64,000 nucleotides of DNA from Sclerodactyla briareus (GCA_026419785.1 JAODTK010005816.1:1-64000); one strand, 5' to 3'. Numbered from the stretch's first letter, positions 24,301 through 36,022 are shown. Translations and numbers: made by a program. The notes: generated by a model from the letters alone, not told the origin.

Positions 24301-25515
24301 TGGTCCCCCCCGCCCCTGGGAAATAATTACAGTTCCCGATGAGGTTCAGGGTTTGTGGATCTTCAGTACATTCTGAGAACTCTTTAGGAGGGTAATTATA
24401 CATGCCCAGCAGACTTAAGGAGATGACTACTGAACGAAACAAAGGACGTATTTCCGTTGTTGCATTTCCAAAACCCAAAACAGTGATAAACAGCGGATGT
24501 GGAGGTTCATGAGAGGGAGAGCTGCTGACATTGGTTAATCAATAAGCTCACTCCTCCAATACCTGCATTAACAATTGAACATGACATATTTCCTGTTTGT
24601 ACGTGAGTGGTTAGTCCTTACAGGGACATGCTGTATCCGGTTTTACCATGAGTGATTGCTTCCTATATTGTTACATTTTCTTATTCAGTGGGAGGAGCAC
24701 ATGTTACTTGCCCATCAAATCCCCTGAACTACTGAAAAATACGACCTGTAATACCCGGCAGATGAGACCAAATCTGGAGAGGGTGAACAATGATCGTTAA
24801 TAATGACCACAATGTACCGGCCCCCAGGCTCTGATCACATGAAAGCTGTTTCACATGGAAGCACTTATGTTAAGTCATCTTCCAAGTGAGTTGAGTGATT
24901 TGTATGGATGCTTCGCGGTTCAATCTATTAGTGAGGGAACAGGCATCAATTGATACTTGTTAGAGGGTGCGGGTGTAGCTAATGGGTCTGTGTATGGGGC
25001 ATTGTAGAGATGCATGGCAGGAGTTCTAGCCAAGATAGCAGCTTACATTGCCCAATACTTTGTTTCATTGAGCATCCGCGGCCAGAATAGTAGCACTTCA
25101 TTCTTAAGTCCTGGGTGAGATAAGGGACAATTTTAAGGATTTGGCTAGTAGAACAAATCAAGATGTGATTATAGCTATGCATTAGGAATGGCATCTTCCC
25201 CCCGCGCACACGCGACAGCACCAAACCACCACCCCCGGCCCGGAAGGTCCGGGGAGGGGAAGGCCACGCCCCCGGGATGGGACTGGGAGGTAGGGACCCA
25301 AGGAGGTGAGGTATGGGGTGAAAGGAGGAATCCGGTACTGACCAACTTTCGAACCAATACATCCCCAAAAACAACGCCAAGCCCAACCAGCGAACCTCCG
25401 CAGAGTGAGAGCCACGCCCAAATGTGTTAACCACACAAGTGACTGATGTGGCACGGTAGTACATACCACAGCACTCCCTACGTAGGCGGCAGCCTAGGCT
25501 GTTAGACGTACTTAC
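21366..25515. other. Unassigned; possible intron or intergenic DNA
   Basis: Contains a palindromic TATCGGAATCGGCAATATCC word (about 21552) and open frames without recognisable motifs (21722-22048 plus, 22997-23227 plus, 23238-23528 minus). If the exon-like segment at 25516-25676 is real, part of this stretch would be its downstream intron. A minus-strand piece between an acceptor-like CTCACCCAG and a donor-like GTAAGC (about 25047-25113) is open, but only in a phase that does not match the end of that exon. Confidence 0.3.
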
Positions 25516-25676
25516 GCGCGACGCCGACAAAGAGAGAAACAAAAACCACCGAAACATCGCAAAAACGAACCCGACTCTTTCAAATTGCTTCTCCACGCCG
25601 CTGATGAGTACGCTTCGGTCTCCAAACGGTCACCACGTAACAATTCCTTTTGTCGCAAATTTTTGACTTTTTCCAT
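25516..25676 (-). CDS. Possible first coding exon, protein unknown
   Basis: On the minus strand ATG at 25676-25674 has G at -3 and G at +4, a good initiation context. The frame stays open for 53 codons plus two bases and then meets a consensus donor, GTAAGTACG, starting at 25515. The peptide begins MEKVKNLRQK, has a charged first 35 residues, and ends in a Cys-rich patch CFGGFCFSLCRRR that could be a palmitoylated membrane-proximal segment. The surrounding 25200-25680 is noticeably CpG-rich, as expected near an invertebrate gene start. I do not recognise the protein and could not find a phase-matched second exon. A chance ATG frame is the alternative. Confidence 0.35.
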
Positions 25677-28600
25677 GCCGAAAAACACTCGTGCAGACGA
25701 ATAGTCTGGCTAAAAGAGAAGGGGCGAGGTTGTCCAACCCGGTACTATGTTAAAAGGCCAGACACTCGGTAGCATATTGAGGGTGTGCACGGTCCCCCGA
25801 TAAGGGGTAATAGAGTAGGTGAAATATAATTGGCATCTTGGCAAGTAGTGCTGATGATATGAGGCAAGCCTGGAAAAGTTATTAGAAGTTACTCAATGCT
25901 GAATTCGAGTGAGACCAGCATCTGCCACATGTGGATACAGTTGAAGGGTCCGCCTGCGAATTGTAGAAAGAACATGTTCGGGAGTCAGTCCCAGGAAATA
26001 AAAATTGGTAAGGTCAACAGGGCCCGCAGGCTTGGTTTGCAAAATGTTGAAGGAGCTGTAGGTGAGGTAGGTGCTGACAGAATTACAGACGTAGCAACAT
26101 AATTTTTCATTCCAGAACTATTCCGTATATGGCAGCTGCCCATGTGATTATTACCAAAAGTAAGGGTGATGCTTCGAGACGAGGTAGTAATTGTTGGGCT
26201 TAAGCCTGATGGATCAGGTAATGAATTCGTTGAGAGGATATTAAAAGTCTTGTAAAGCGCATAATCCGAACTAAATCTGCTCAAAGCGTTGTCAGGCAAA
26301 GGAGCACAAAAGAAGTTATTATAATACACAGGAATAGGTGAGTTTAAGACGTTCCTTTAAGCTTATATTCATTGAGACGCTTCTTAGAGTGGAAGTTTGT
26401 ATGACTCAGATGCAGTTTTTGATTTATGCAAGGGCGTGAAACAATTGATTCTAATTTTGTTCTGAGGCAGACTCCAAGAGAAAAGTTTCATTTAAGAAGA
26501 AAAACTTATTTTGCATTTGTTTGAACATGAGAAAAGGCCTTTGTCCTTTGCTGATCATCATGGTGGTTGGAAGCCTTTGCTCAGGAATTTAGAACGTTCC
26601 CCTTTTGAAATGTTGTAGCAGATACTTGGTTTTTGGTCGGCAGTCCCTGGATGAGCTTAGAATTCACACATTAACATGGGCATGTGGCATGCATGTAAAA
26701 GGGTTTTACCTACTGTTAACACGACCAAGAAAACAAGTGTTTTGATTAGTGGAGGCAGTGGTCAAGCAGCGGCGGTAAGTTTCCTTGCTCGATTTGTAGG
26801 AAGGTGTTTGGTAGTAATTCTATTTTTCTGTAGCCATTGCAAGCAATTGGTTTTCGCAAGAGATGTAGTGGTATTGAGGGTAGAATAAGGAAATCTCCAT
26901 TATAAAATGTGACGATTGCATAAGCCCGGTAGAGAATAGGGAATAGATCCATCATACCGTTTTGTGTCGAATAGTGGCTGTTGTAAGGTGGTGAAGGATT
27001 TATGTTATCTTTTTGGTGACACAGTTAGTGGCCCGTGGTGGGGCAACTACAGTGTCCTCACCAAGTGAGGATTCTTGGAAGAAATTTAGAGAGACTTTGC
27101 CTTTACTAACAAGCAGAGACACTCCCTCTCTCCACTGATAGTACTTGCCAATACTCTCGCTTGATTATTCCCCACTCACCATGAATAATTCATTCCATCA
27201 ATCACTTGTTTCCTATGTCTGGTGTTCAATGACCAAATACATTCATGAGGATCCTGGTGTAATAGTGAAATTTTCACCACTGTTTGGATGAGGTAGTATA
27301 AAGCCCCTCAATGTAATATCAACTGAATATCTGCAGAGACACTGCATGCTGGCCAAATCTGGATACTGTAGAGCAGGGACATGTTGACGTTTATTAACCA
27401 GCATTGAACTGTCCGACTAACCTTTATCCTTGAAGATCCAAACCAAGGACCCATTCTAGCAACCTGGAATCAGGGAGAGCTTTGCCTTGCTAACTTGCTG
27501 AGGCCCGCCAAGTCACTGTTAATACCGATTGGTTGGTATCAATTTGTTATAGCCGTCTGCCTTCCACCCCACCCCCGGTATACAAAGGGGGGGGGGGGGG
27601 GGGGGTTTGATTCCGGTCGTTTCATACCAAGACTTTAAAAATGACCCTGTTGCCTTCTCCCTGGGTGCTCAGCACAAGGTATTTAGAGCAGGGACAAACG
27701 AGGGGTAGGCAAATTGCAAGTTCCCGTCTGCGGTATGCCCCCCATTCCCACAGTTTGAGGTTCTGCAAAGAGGATTGCCTTTTTCCGTGTACCTGGTGAA
27801 GGATTTGCAGTGACAATTTGGTGCAGTATCCAGAATCTGCAACCCTTGCTGGGCCTTGAATATGGATCGTTCCTCTGCTCGGCAAGTATACCATAAAAAA
27901 AATAATGAAAAGTCTAAAAAAACATGTTCAGGTCATGATCAGCATACATACCGGGCAACACCGCTTTGTTTTCAAGAAGTCAGCTGCAGACCGGAGATCG
28001 CTCTGGCATGCTAAGGCCGGCATGAGTTTCTCCTCCAGCAGAAACCCAACAGGGTGTTTGCCAGCCCGCAGAAGACCTCTGGTAACCAGTTGTGGCCATG
28101 TCCTTCTTTGTCCCCTTCCCTCAAATTCCCCTGTATTCACGCCAATTGTTTGGATTGCGAACCACTGCGATGCCATAGTAACCACCTAACCGGGTTTTAT
28201 TACACCTGCAACATGCAAATGAAGATTAAAGTCCATCAATTCTGTTGCGGCCTACCTGCACATTTCTTTTGCCAATGCACTATATCATGTGGCTACCTTT
28301 GTTAAGTTTCCATTCCTCCTTTTTATTATCATGCCTCCTTCCCACCCACAAGCTACCCATAATGTAATTAGTCTATGTATTGACTGTTATAAAAACTTAC
28401 GATTGAAAAAAAAAAATCTGTTGAAACAATAGTAATTAGGTCAAAATTTTCGGGAATAGGTTCATGCGTCCAACAAAATACTTTGTTATGGCCAGCGCAA
28501 TTTCCTCCCCCCTCCAAATAATAATGATACAGTGGGCTATAATTTTCTTTTTATACAATCTTCTTTTGTAAATGAGGTCACCAATGATGCATTTATTTTT

Positions 28601-28789
28601 AGTATCATTTATGCTCAGTTTCTTGATTATTTTCGAAGGCTGTGGAACTTTTAACAAACCCAACAACAGCTTGACTCCGGCTTGACTCGGCAATTTTGAA
28701 ATATATGTCAATACGGGAGGCAAGAGCCATCTCTTTTACAGTGCTGCACGTACCTATTGAATTTACCCCTTGATTGTCTCTGACTCAAA
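25677..28789. other. Unassigned, possible upstream flank
   Basis: Holds a 19-base G run (27587-27605). Open frames on both strands at 25896-26329 overlap each other and neither has a motif. No repeats shared with the window were noticed. Confidence 0.3.
27587..27605. repeat. Poly-G run of 19
   Basis: A homopolymer directly after GGTATACAAA. Its length is likely inaccurate in a long-read assembly. Confidence 0.9.
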
Positions 28790-31250
28790 TTTCCTGAACA
28801 CTCATATTGACCATTGTCAATGGTAAGTGACCACATCATGATCATCCCTATTCGTATAGTAGAAGCCGCTGCTTGACTGTATGTACCACAAGTCACCAAT
28901 GATACTGACCAGTTTTAAGCCTCTTTGATTTGACACTCTAGGGCAGCCCGCTTGACCTTTTGAACAAAATGACTGGAAATGACCTCTTAGATGCCTTTTT
29001 TTGTACCCCACATTCCTGAACCCTTGGTCACTGATAATACTGACAGTTTCATCATTAACATCCAATTTGAAGTGCAGAACGTGCCTGAACCGAATTGACT
29101 TTTTAGCCAGCAATTGGCCTATTGGTCAATGATAATACTGACCAACTATCTGATCATCCAATTCAATCTGTGGGAGAAGAAGCTAGATTACCTTTGAACC
29201 CACAAATGCATGCACTCCCAAGGTATCATTGCCACTGAAAAAGCTGACCAGTTTTCATGAAAATCCGACTAAGAACTGTGGAAGGAGAAAAGCATTTTGC
29301 AGGTCTTTCAAAAAGGCAGAATTGACCCCTAGCTTACCTTTGACCTTGACCCCCTGAACACCACGTACCATTGGTCCAATGATAATAATGACCAACTATC
29401 ATGATCATTCATTCAAAAACCGGTGGGATAAGAAGCAATCTGACTGTTTGATCCCAAAAATGACCTTTTGCAAAAATGACCCCTAGATGACCTTTTGACC
29501 TCCACCCTGAACCATTGTTAACTGATCATCCGACCAAGTTTCATGAACATCCTCTTTGAACTGTTGGAGGAGAAGCTTTTTGCAGTTTCTTCGCAAAATG
29601 GCCAAAATTGACCCCTAGATGACCTTAAATCCGGAACCCCCCTGTATGTCACCGTGGTTCATGATAACAAGGCGATTGCCAAAAAGTACGCCTCGCCTGG
29701 TTTCGCGTCGTGGTTCGATTATTCACTACACAAACAACCACACTATTCATGCAGACCCTCGTCATGTCCAAACGAAATCACATATTAATCCCTAAAATAA
29801 GTTAACCAATAATTTTTTACTTTGAACAGAAGTCCCTTAATTGTTTTTTTTCTTCTTCATATGCCCCCCCCCCCACTCTTCTCTCCATAATACCCAAATT
29901 TGAACAAGTTTTGTAATCCGCAGTCCAACTCACTTCTTTGACCCAAATCCAACTTGAAATGTTCTAATCCCATTAAGCAGACCGGGCTTCTTTTGCCCTT
30001 TAAAATCAAAATTTTCCTTCATGATTCATGCCTTTTATTTTCCATCCAAGCAGCCAGGACAATGCCATCCAGCCCCCCACCCCCTGCGAGGCAGCAAACA
30101 CCGCCCACCCACACACCAACAACCTATCCCCACGCAGCAGTCAATGAGGTCCCAAAATATATCTTTAGGAAACCCCACACGTGTCCCGGTAGAAGAGAGG
30201 AAAGAAATGTTACACTATTTTTTGTAGGTCAATCAACCTAATCAAATTGGTTGGTTAAGAGAGGGTTTGGCTATGTGGCAGCTTATAACACATAAATTGT
30301 CACAGGAGCATGGTTCACACCTCGTTCCCTCAGTTCTTTATTATAACAGAAGCTATTAAATGTTGGAATTCAATCAAATTCATGAGGCATCAAACCATCA
30401 GATCCAGACAGAAAATGTTAACAACCATACCTACTGCGGTTTGGCGAAATTCTTATCTACCAGTGGAAATTGGGAATAAGTTATGCAAATTAGGCACATA
30501 CAATAACCTCTACTGACCCCATCTGTACCTTCAAATTGATCGGATCAAAGGTTATCACAATCTTACCAGTTTGGAAATCCAACAAACTCCCAAAAATTGC
30601 ATAAATTCTGGCAAATAAGATGCACTTAATGAGGATATTTTAGGCTGAAAATCTAATCAGTTCATCTACCTGTCATCCAGGTCCACATGCCAAACTCCAT
30701 CACTGTAGCACATGAGGTTCTTGCATACAATCTTGCTAACAAGCTTATAAAATAAATCCATAAAATAATCTAATTCCCCCCCTTTAATAAATGACTTCTC
30801 TCGCTGCCCACATCTAATCAGATCGTGTCTACCCAACCCCGGTGCTACACCAAAATTTTATCATATCACTCCTCACGGTTTGTGAGAAATCCTGCTAACG
30901 AGAAGTGTGACAATACACACCACATCACACACACACACCATTGTGCGCGCACGAACAAACAACACACACACGCCACATTGACTAAGTTCTTCCTGCATTT
31001 TCTTCAGGCGAGACACAAAATGACTACATATGTTCATCCAATTCAATATGCGTGAGAAAAGGTGCCGTTTTGGAACTGTTTTGACCCCAGAAATGACCTT
31101 GGCCAAATGCCTCTAGATGACCTTTGTCCTCATTCCTGAAAACCCATAGTTACCCTTTGGCACTGATAACAACTGACCACGATTTCCTGAACATCTGATT
31201 CGAACTGTAGACGATGAGCATTTTGCAGTTTCCCCCAAAAATGTAAAAAT
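28790..31250 (+). repeat. Family 2 monomer array, split by family 1 copy B
   Basis: Monomers of roughly 105-145 bp carry GACCCCTAGATGACCTTTGACC, a CTGAACACC word, CATTGGTCAATGATAATAC, TGACCAACTATCATGATC, CCAATTCAATCTGTGGGAG and AAGCATTTTGCAGTTT. The CAATGATAAT landmark recurs at about 28895, 29020, 29120, 29370 and 29655. The array stops at about 29669, is interrupted by a complete family 1 element, and resumes inside the same monomer at 31020 (TGAC..TTCATCCAATTCAAT). Confidence 0.8.
29670..31019 (+). mobile_element. Family 1 element, copy B (complete)
   Basis: Colinear with copy A from the 5' end (GGCGATTGCC, then CGCCTCGCCTGGTTTCG) through ACTACACAAACAACC, the C-rich tract, CCCACACACCAAC, TATCTTTAGGAAACC, the TTTGGCGAAATTCTTA monomer, the CACTGTAGCACA block and CAGATCGTGTCTACCC to a CA tract and TTCAGGCGAGACACAAAA. 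It sits in a family 2 monomer whose two halves match neighbouring intact monomers, so both ends can be placed within a few bases. No direct repeat longer than two or three bases flanks it. That argues against a typical TIR transposon and for a Helentron-like mechanism. It has no protein frame. Confidence 0.8.
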
Positions 31251-32861
31251 TACCACTATGAAAAGTTTGGATTTGATATATACGGCAACTGTCAACCCAT
31301 TAATGGACAACTGCAGCTTGAATAACCGGAGTTATAATTGTGAGAATCAAAACTTATCTATAGGTCCAAACCCCATCTCAATACGATGTTTTCCTATCTG
31401 GACTTATTGGCACCTCCAAAGTTTGGGCCATTAGCGCAGATAAAGTGGAGATAATCCCAATGGCGCAATAACGCAAGACGTCAAACATTGACAACACTGT
31501 CATTTTGTTTGACTTGGTCAACATTTAGCAGAAATTTTGTTGTCCTTCTCTCACACCATCAACAACTACCCTACCACCCACGATAGCAAGCCTCACCCAT
31601 ATACTAACTGCGTTTCGAAGTCGAATTAATGTTTGAATTTCAATCAAGAAAACAAATAATGTTTGCAGGTTGTGCAAGTATGACAATCTTATTATTGCAA
31701 TGATGGATCATTTTGACATGCGCAATTCACATCTTCACATACAATACTCCTTACGGAAAGTTCCTATGAACTCCCCGGTTTTGACTGACGCATTCAGTTT
31801 GTTATCAGCTATTAATAAGCCCATGTGTGAATCATCCTCAGTTGCCCTTTAAAGAATATGAAGATCCTAAAAACGGGCTCGAATAATGGCGACAGTAGAA
31901 TAATTTCAAAAACAGTGTATTGGCTCAATCCCACCCTTACAAAATAACAGAAATGGCACTAAATAAAACAATTTGAATAAATGCTTAATAACCTAATTAT
32001 AATGACATACCTGGGTCTAGTGGAGGACAAACTAAGCCTATAATACCTAAAAACAAATGACATTTGAGCTATAAATTATACCGGTATAATAATAAGAATA
32101 AATTCACCGATCCTTGGTTCCTTCTGAGCTTCGAGTCTTGACACTCAAAAACTCCACCAACCAAACCACACTCCTAAATTAGAACCTGAAAAATACCACT
32201 AAGTCCCACACAGGTCTTCCTCTCACAAATCTCCAGGTCTGATCTCTCCAATGTGAATTATGAAACAAAATCTAAATCATACGCAGCGCTGAAACTGGAG
32301 AAACTCACCCCCGCCCGTTACAATCAGGAAATGACCTGGAACCTAACTAGTGAAAGTCCTAATAAAGTTAAACTCACACGCAATGGGGACAATAATGACG
32401 CCCAATGCATTACTGTGCTCCATACCAATGCACACCAAGTAAAAAACGGACCACACGCGGAAGGGATAAAACCTAAAACTATACAATAGAACGCGCCTGA
32501 AAAAAGATAAACAATGGCCTGCAGTAGTACGCTAAAAAAGACGTTGAGTGAAGCTGACCGAAAGGTTAAAAACTTAATCAAGAAAACGGGCCGACCCCGT
32601 CTATCTAGGCCTAGGCTAGGCCCGAGCTGGCTATTGTAGCGGAACGGGGTATAGGCCAAGTCTACAGTAAGATACACGAGGCATAAAATGATGTATCATC
32701 CATTATGTCGATTAGATGGCCGATCGAGTGTGCAAACAACAACATGAACTCACATAATGCCAACGAACCCAAGGCATAGGCTAAGCCTACTGTTAATAAT
32801 ATAATGATAGTAAGGCAGCGCAGTTTGCACAAAATAAACGATGATAATAATTTTGTCTCAT
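31251..32861. other. Unassigned, no gene seen
   Basis: Includes a CTAGGCCTAGGCTAGGCC stretch (about 32605-32622), a word type common in some marine deuterostome genomes. Two opposed frames near 32253-32677 have no motif. Confidence 0.35.
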
Positions 32862-33085
32862 GCAGGTCCTCAAGTGCCTAAACTAGATGACATTTGACAT
32901 AATTGGACACCCCAGACAGATGCCCCTCCCACATCAGTGATCATTGTGACCACATCATGATCGACCCACACACTGCCAGGGAGGAGTAGTAGTAATTTGA
33001 ATCAACTGTGGACAGACTAACTAGATAGATGATACATGTCTGATCACAATAGCTCAACCCAGCCATAATGGCTGGGGGGAGCTAT
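32862..33085 (+). mobile_element. Family 2 element, 3' fragment with hairpin
   Basis: One degenerate monomer (ATGACATTTGACATAATTGG, ATCAGTGATCATTGTGACC, CATCATGATCGACC) is followed by a short GACAGACT tract and a hairpin: arms AGCTCAACCCAGCC (33051-33064) and GGCTGGGGGGAGCT (33070-33083) around ATAAT. The complete element at 36023 ends the same way (ATCACAAGATCTCAACCAGC). Confidence 0.65.
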
Positions 33086-34834
33086 AGACAGATAAATTAA
33101 TTACTCATTATTAGGGCATCAAAAATCGGAGTTTGATTGTTTCCTTCGTACTCGTCTGCTCTTGAAGGCAAAAACCGTATTGAAAGCATTGTTGGTCTAA
33201 AGGGACACTGTCCAATGGTCAGACAATTCGTTAATGTCTTCTTCGGTTCCCAGCAAATTCCTACTATTAACTTCGGCACGAACTCCCAAATTTTTGGGCC
33301 ATTTCTTGGGTTTATTGTCAGGAACCTTCTCATCAGTCTCGAGGTCAAGTGTTCTTCATATCTTGCAATCTAGTTTCACCAGTTGATGCCCAAGATGGCA
33401 AGAGATAACATCAGCGTATTGTTGGTCCACGGTGAAGAAGGTGAATCAGACTACCATTTGGACGGAAAAATAAAATTACAATAGTATGAAACTAGACCAG
33501 ACTCACAATGGGTGGCGTCTGTTGCAATGGGAAAAGGATCTATGCTGATAGCAAACTGTACTAACCTCCCCATATCTTCCCCATGAGAGGCCAGTTACAT
33601 TGTTTTTCTCCCTCCGATAGAATTCACCACCTCCAGGGGGGTCAGGTCGGCGAAGTCGTTGGTAATCTTGGACATACATTCTGCAGGAGGCAAATAATAA
33701 TAGAGCATTCCTATATAGCGCATTTAGTCGAAGAATACCCCAATGCGATGAACACAAAACAAACCAGCGAAAAGGTAATATTTAACAAAAATAACAATGA
33801 GATTACCAACATGGTCTAGGGTCTGTTGATAATGCTTGGAACACAGCTGTTGTGGGTTCAGAATCCCTTTTAGGGCAGGAAGAAGCAAATGGGCTACCAG
33901 GTAGTAGCCGAGTAATCGGGAAAAGTTTGGTAGGTGCGAACTCTAACGTTATCGCGCCATCTCTCATTCTGGATGCTGGTGCATCAGGCCACTCCGCTGT
34001 AATGATACCTGGTGTTCCGGATGGCGAGGGAAATGCTGTACAGGAAGCAAGGGCCCCGTGTCGTGGAACATTTAAGGCAGTAGGCTAGGGCCGATGTGTA
34101 GGTCTTTGCCCCCGCAAGCTAGGCGCTGTTCACAGCGTGACCCCCCAACCTTTCCTTTTTCCCATTTAAGATTACTTCAAAAGATATATAGAGATGAAAC
34201 AGGTACTCCACTGCACAGTGAGGCTTTGACCAACTAGTTGTACCAATCTTGAAACCACAAGATATTGTCTCAACTCAAACTGAGAAACTCCCAGGCTCAG
34301 TAATAGCTGGCAGATTTCATGTTTGCTCTAAAGTGGGGGCTTATAAACGTACTGGAGCACCAATGGTGCTGTAGCTCAAAACTGCACAAATGGACTGAAC
34401 ATTTCATTGCAAAAAAAGACCAATTTAGAGTGTTGTGTAGGGGGCTGGGGCCCTTGAAACCTGGTGTTTAAAACTCACTGTGCTTATAAGATATTTATAT
34501 ATCACAGGGTTTTGTAAATATGGTGGAAAATTGTATAATTTGAATTCATGTGTATATACAATATATGTATTATTATATTATACATATATTAGGCCTACTC
34601 TAACAAAAGAAAATAAAATACTTGAATCCAAGAAAATGCTATTGTCCGCTCTTTGTAGAGAGAGATAAGCAATGGCCGATTCAATTGCCCTAATTCGTTA
34701 ACTGACAATGTCTTTTTACAGGGCTGGTGAAAAAGGGAAAGAAGCACCCACACAGGAACATATTATACAAATGTCAAGGAAATGTCCTTTTTAATTTTCT
34801 TCCCGGCGGCAGCAGTAGTAGCTGTGCCCATTTA
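33086..34834. other. Mostly unassigned; one plus-strand open frame
   Basis: Outside the minus-strand exon-like segment, the plus strand is open from about 33808 to 34088 (SESLLGQEEANGLPGSSRVI, later SLILDAGASGHSAVMIPG). LDAGAS recalls the aspartic-protease DSGA/DTGA motif of retroelements, but nothing around it supports a gag-pol and the frame has no ATG at its start. 34540-34600 is AT-rich. Confidence 0.25.
33492..33680 (-). CDS. Exon-like segment(s), possible terminal coding part
   Basis: On the minus strand an acceptor-like TTTGCCTCCTGCAG, preceded by a CTAA branch-point-like word, precedes 33680. The frame then runs 38 codons (MYVQDYQRLRRPDPPGGG at the start, NNVTGLSWGRYGE at the end) to a donor-like GTTAGT at 33565. 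A second acceptor (CCATTGCAACAG) at 33519 would continue in phase as TPPIVSLV and stop at 33492. The implied intron is only 47 bases, short for most marine deuterostomes, so the second piece is doubtful. Another frame in the same exon also looks protein-like for 26 codons before a stop. I recognise no family. Confidence 0.25.
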
Positions 34835-35370
34835 ATGAATGTGACCTAGAAATTCTAGGTCAAAGAGATGCCCCAGCCGACAACAATCACCGTATCCAAT
34901 TTGGTCAACATCTATCAATACTGAATATTGGGGGACGAAAAGCAAACTGCACAAAAATGGCCTATTGTTACTTCTAAATGACCTTTGACCCTGACCTTCA
35001 CAGGTCAAAGGTGGGCACCAACACACTGATACTGTACATGAAGTTTCAACAGTCATCATTAATCTTGACATTCGCAGGGTCAAAGATACCCCAGCTTTCA
35101 ATTGTCACTATATCCATCAAGGATAAAACCTTTGGGGACTCGAAAATGTAATTCAAATGTTGTACCCGCTATACTGCCCTTTGGGTGGTTACCCTCCCAT
35201 TAAGTCACAGAGCCACGCCAGTCATTGATCACTGTAATGGATTTGGCAACTCCATCAAGAATGAAGAATGCCACGAAGGGTGCAATTCAACACAACAACT
35301 AATGTTACTCTCAATGTCCTTTGACTTTATACTTCATATGTCAAATATTTCCGAAGAGTAAATGACTTGT
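34835..35370 (+). repeat. About 220-bp TGACCT/AGGTCA monomers
   Basis: AGGTCAAAGATGCCCCAGC-like sequence recurs at 34857 and 35078 with a weaker third copy downstream. The block opens with a palindrome, TGACCTAGAA and TTCTAGGTCA around one A (34842-34862), and includes TGACCTTTGACC facing GGTCAAAGGT (34979-35012). Confidence 0.6.
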
Positions 35371-35685
35371 GCCAAGTTTAGAGCAAACCGCGCTCGAAGA
35401 CTGCTGCGTGGGAAACTATATACCATATTTTCACCACCTTTTTTACTGTTTTAATCCAATGGGCACTAATGACATTACAATCGAAAATCTGGTGTACAAG
35501 CTAGAGAAGCACATCCATCAAGGAACATTAGGACTGATGCCAAGGAATCAATAATTAAGATGAACGTTCGGGTTTATAGTCCTTGGTATCAATGCAGCGC
35601 CTTCTTCAAACATGACTAGCACCTAAACCCCTGGTCATTGGTAACCGGATGAGACCTTGCCCAGCACGGTGCCCCCCACCCCCAG

Positions 35686-35881
35686 GGTGCACATTTGCTC
35701 TCGACCTACTACACCCCGGCAGCCAACGCAGCGACGCCTACTTCCGTACCTCGCAGTACCTACCACTTACATGTGGGGATTCGCGGAGACTACCTTATCT
35801 AATAGCCCTGCGGAAAGCCCTCATGCTTTTCCTGGGAGCTATCAATCTATGATCTTAAGTCCGAGCTCTACAACTAGCTAA
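35686..35881 (+). CDS. Possible terminal exon, Ser/Thr/Pro-rich, frame disturbed
   Basis: A strong acceptor-like GTGCCCCCCACCCCCAG ends at 35685. The next 195 bases are CpG-rich, unlike their surroundings. One frame begins TYYTPAANAATPTSVPRSTY and then hits a stop; another carries SNSPAESPHAFPGSYQ and ILSPSSTTS to TAA at 35879-35881. Both halves look like parts of one low-complexity C-terminal region, and a single-base indel between them would explain the switch. Family unknown. It could equally be a CpG-rich non-coding stretch. Confidence 0.25.
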
Positions 35882-36022
35882 TCCGCCTCCTGCACTTGGT
35901 AGGAGGAGATACATTTTTTTTAAAGTTCCATTCAGCCTTATTTTGTGTCCGCCGTTCCCCTCCATGAAGTTACCATATACAGTAGTAACCTATTGTATGA
36001 CTGATTTGAAAACTACAATTGA

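Noticed and set aside
24979..25596. A 205-codon minus-strand frame
   Set aside because: It lacks an ATG at its start, is Pro/Gly-rich from the CpG-rich 25200-25450 stretch, and overlaps the better-supported short exon-like frame in another phase.
27600..27615. Box B-like GGTTTGATTCC as part of a tRNA
   Set aside because: No box A at tRNA spacing upstream; it directly follows a 19-base G run and no cloverleaf can be drawn.
33808..34088. LDAGAS word as a possible retroelement protease
   Set aside because: A single short motif without gag, reverse transcriptase, integrase or terminal repeats nearby.
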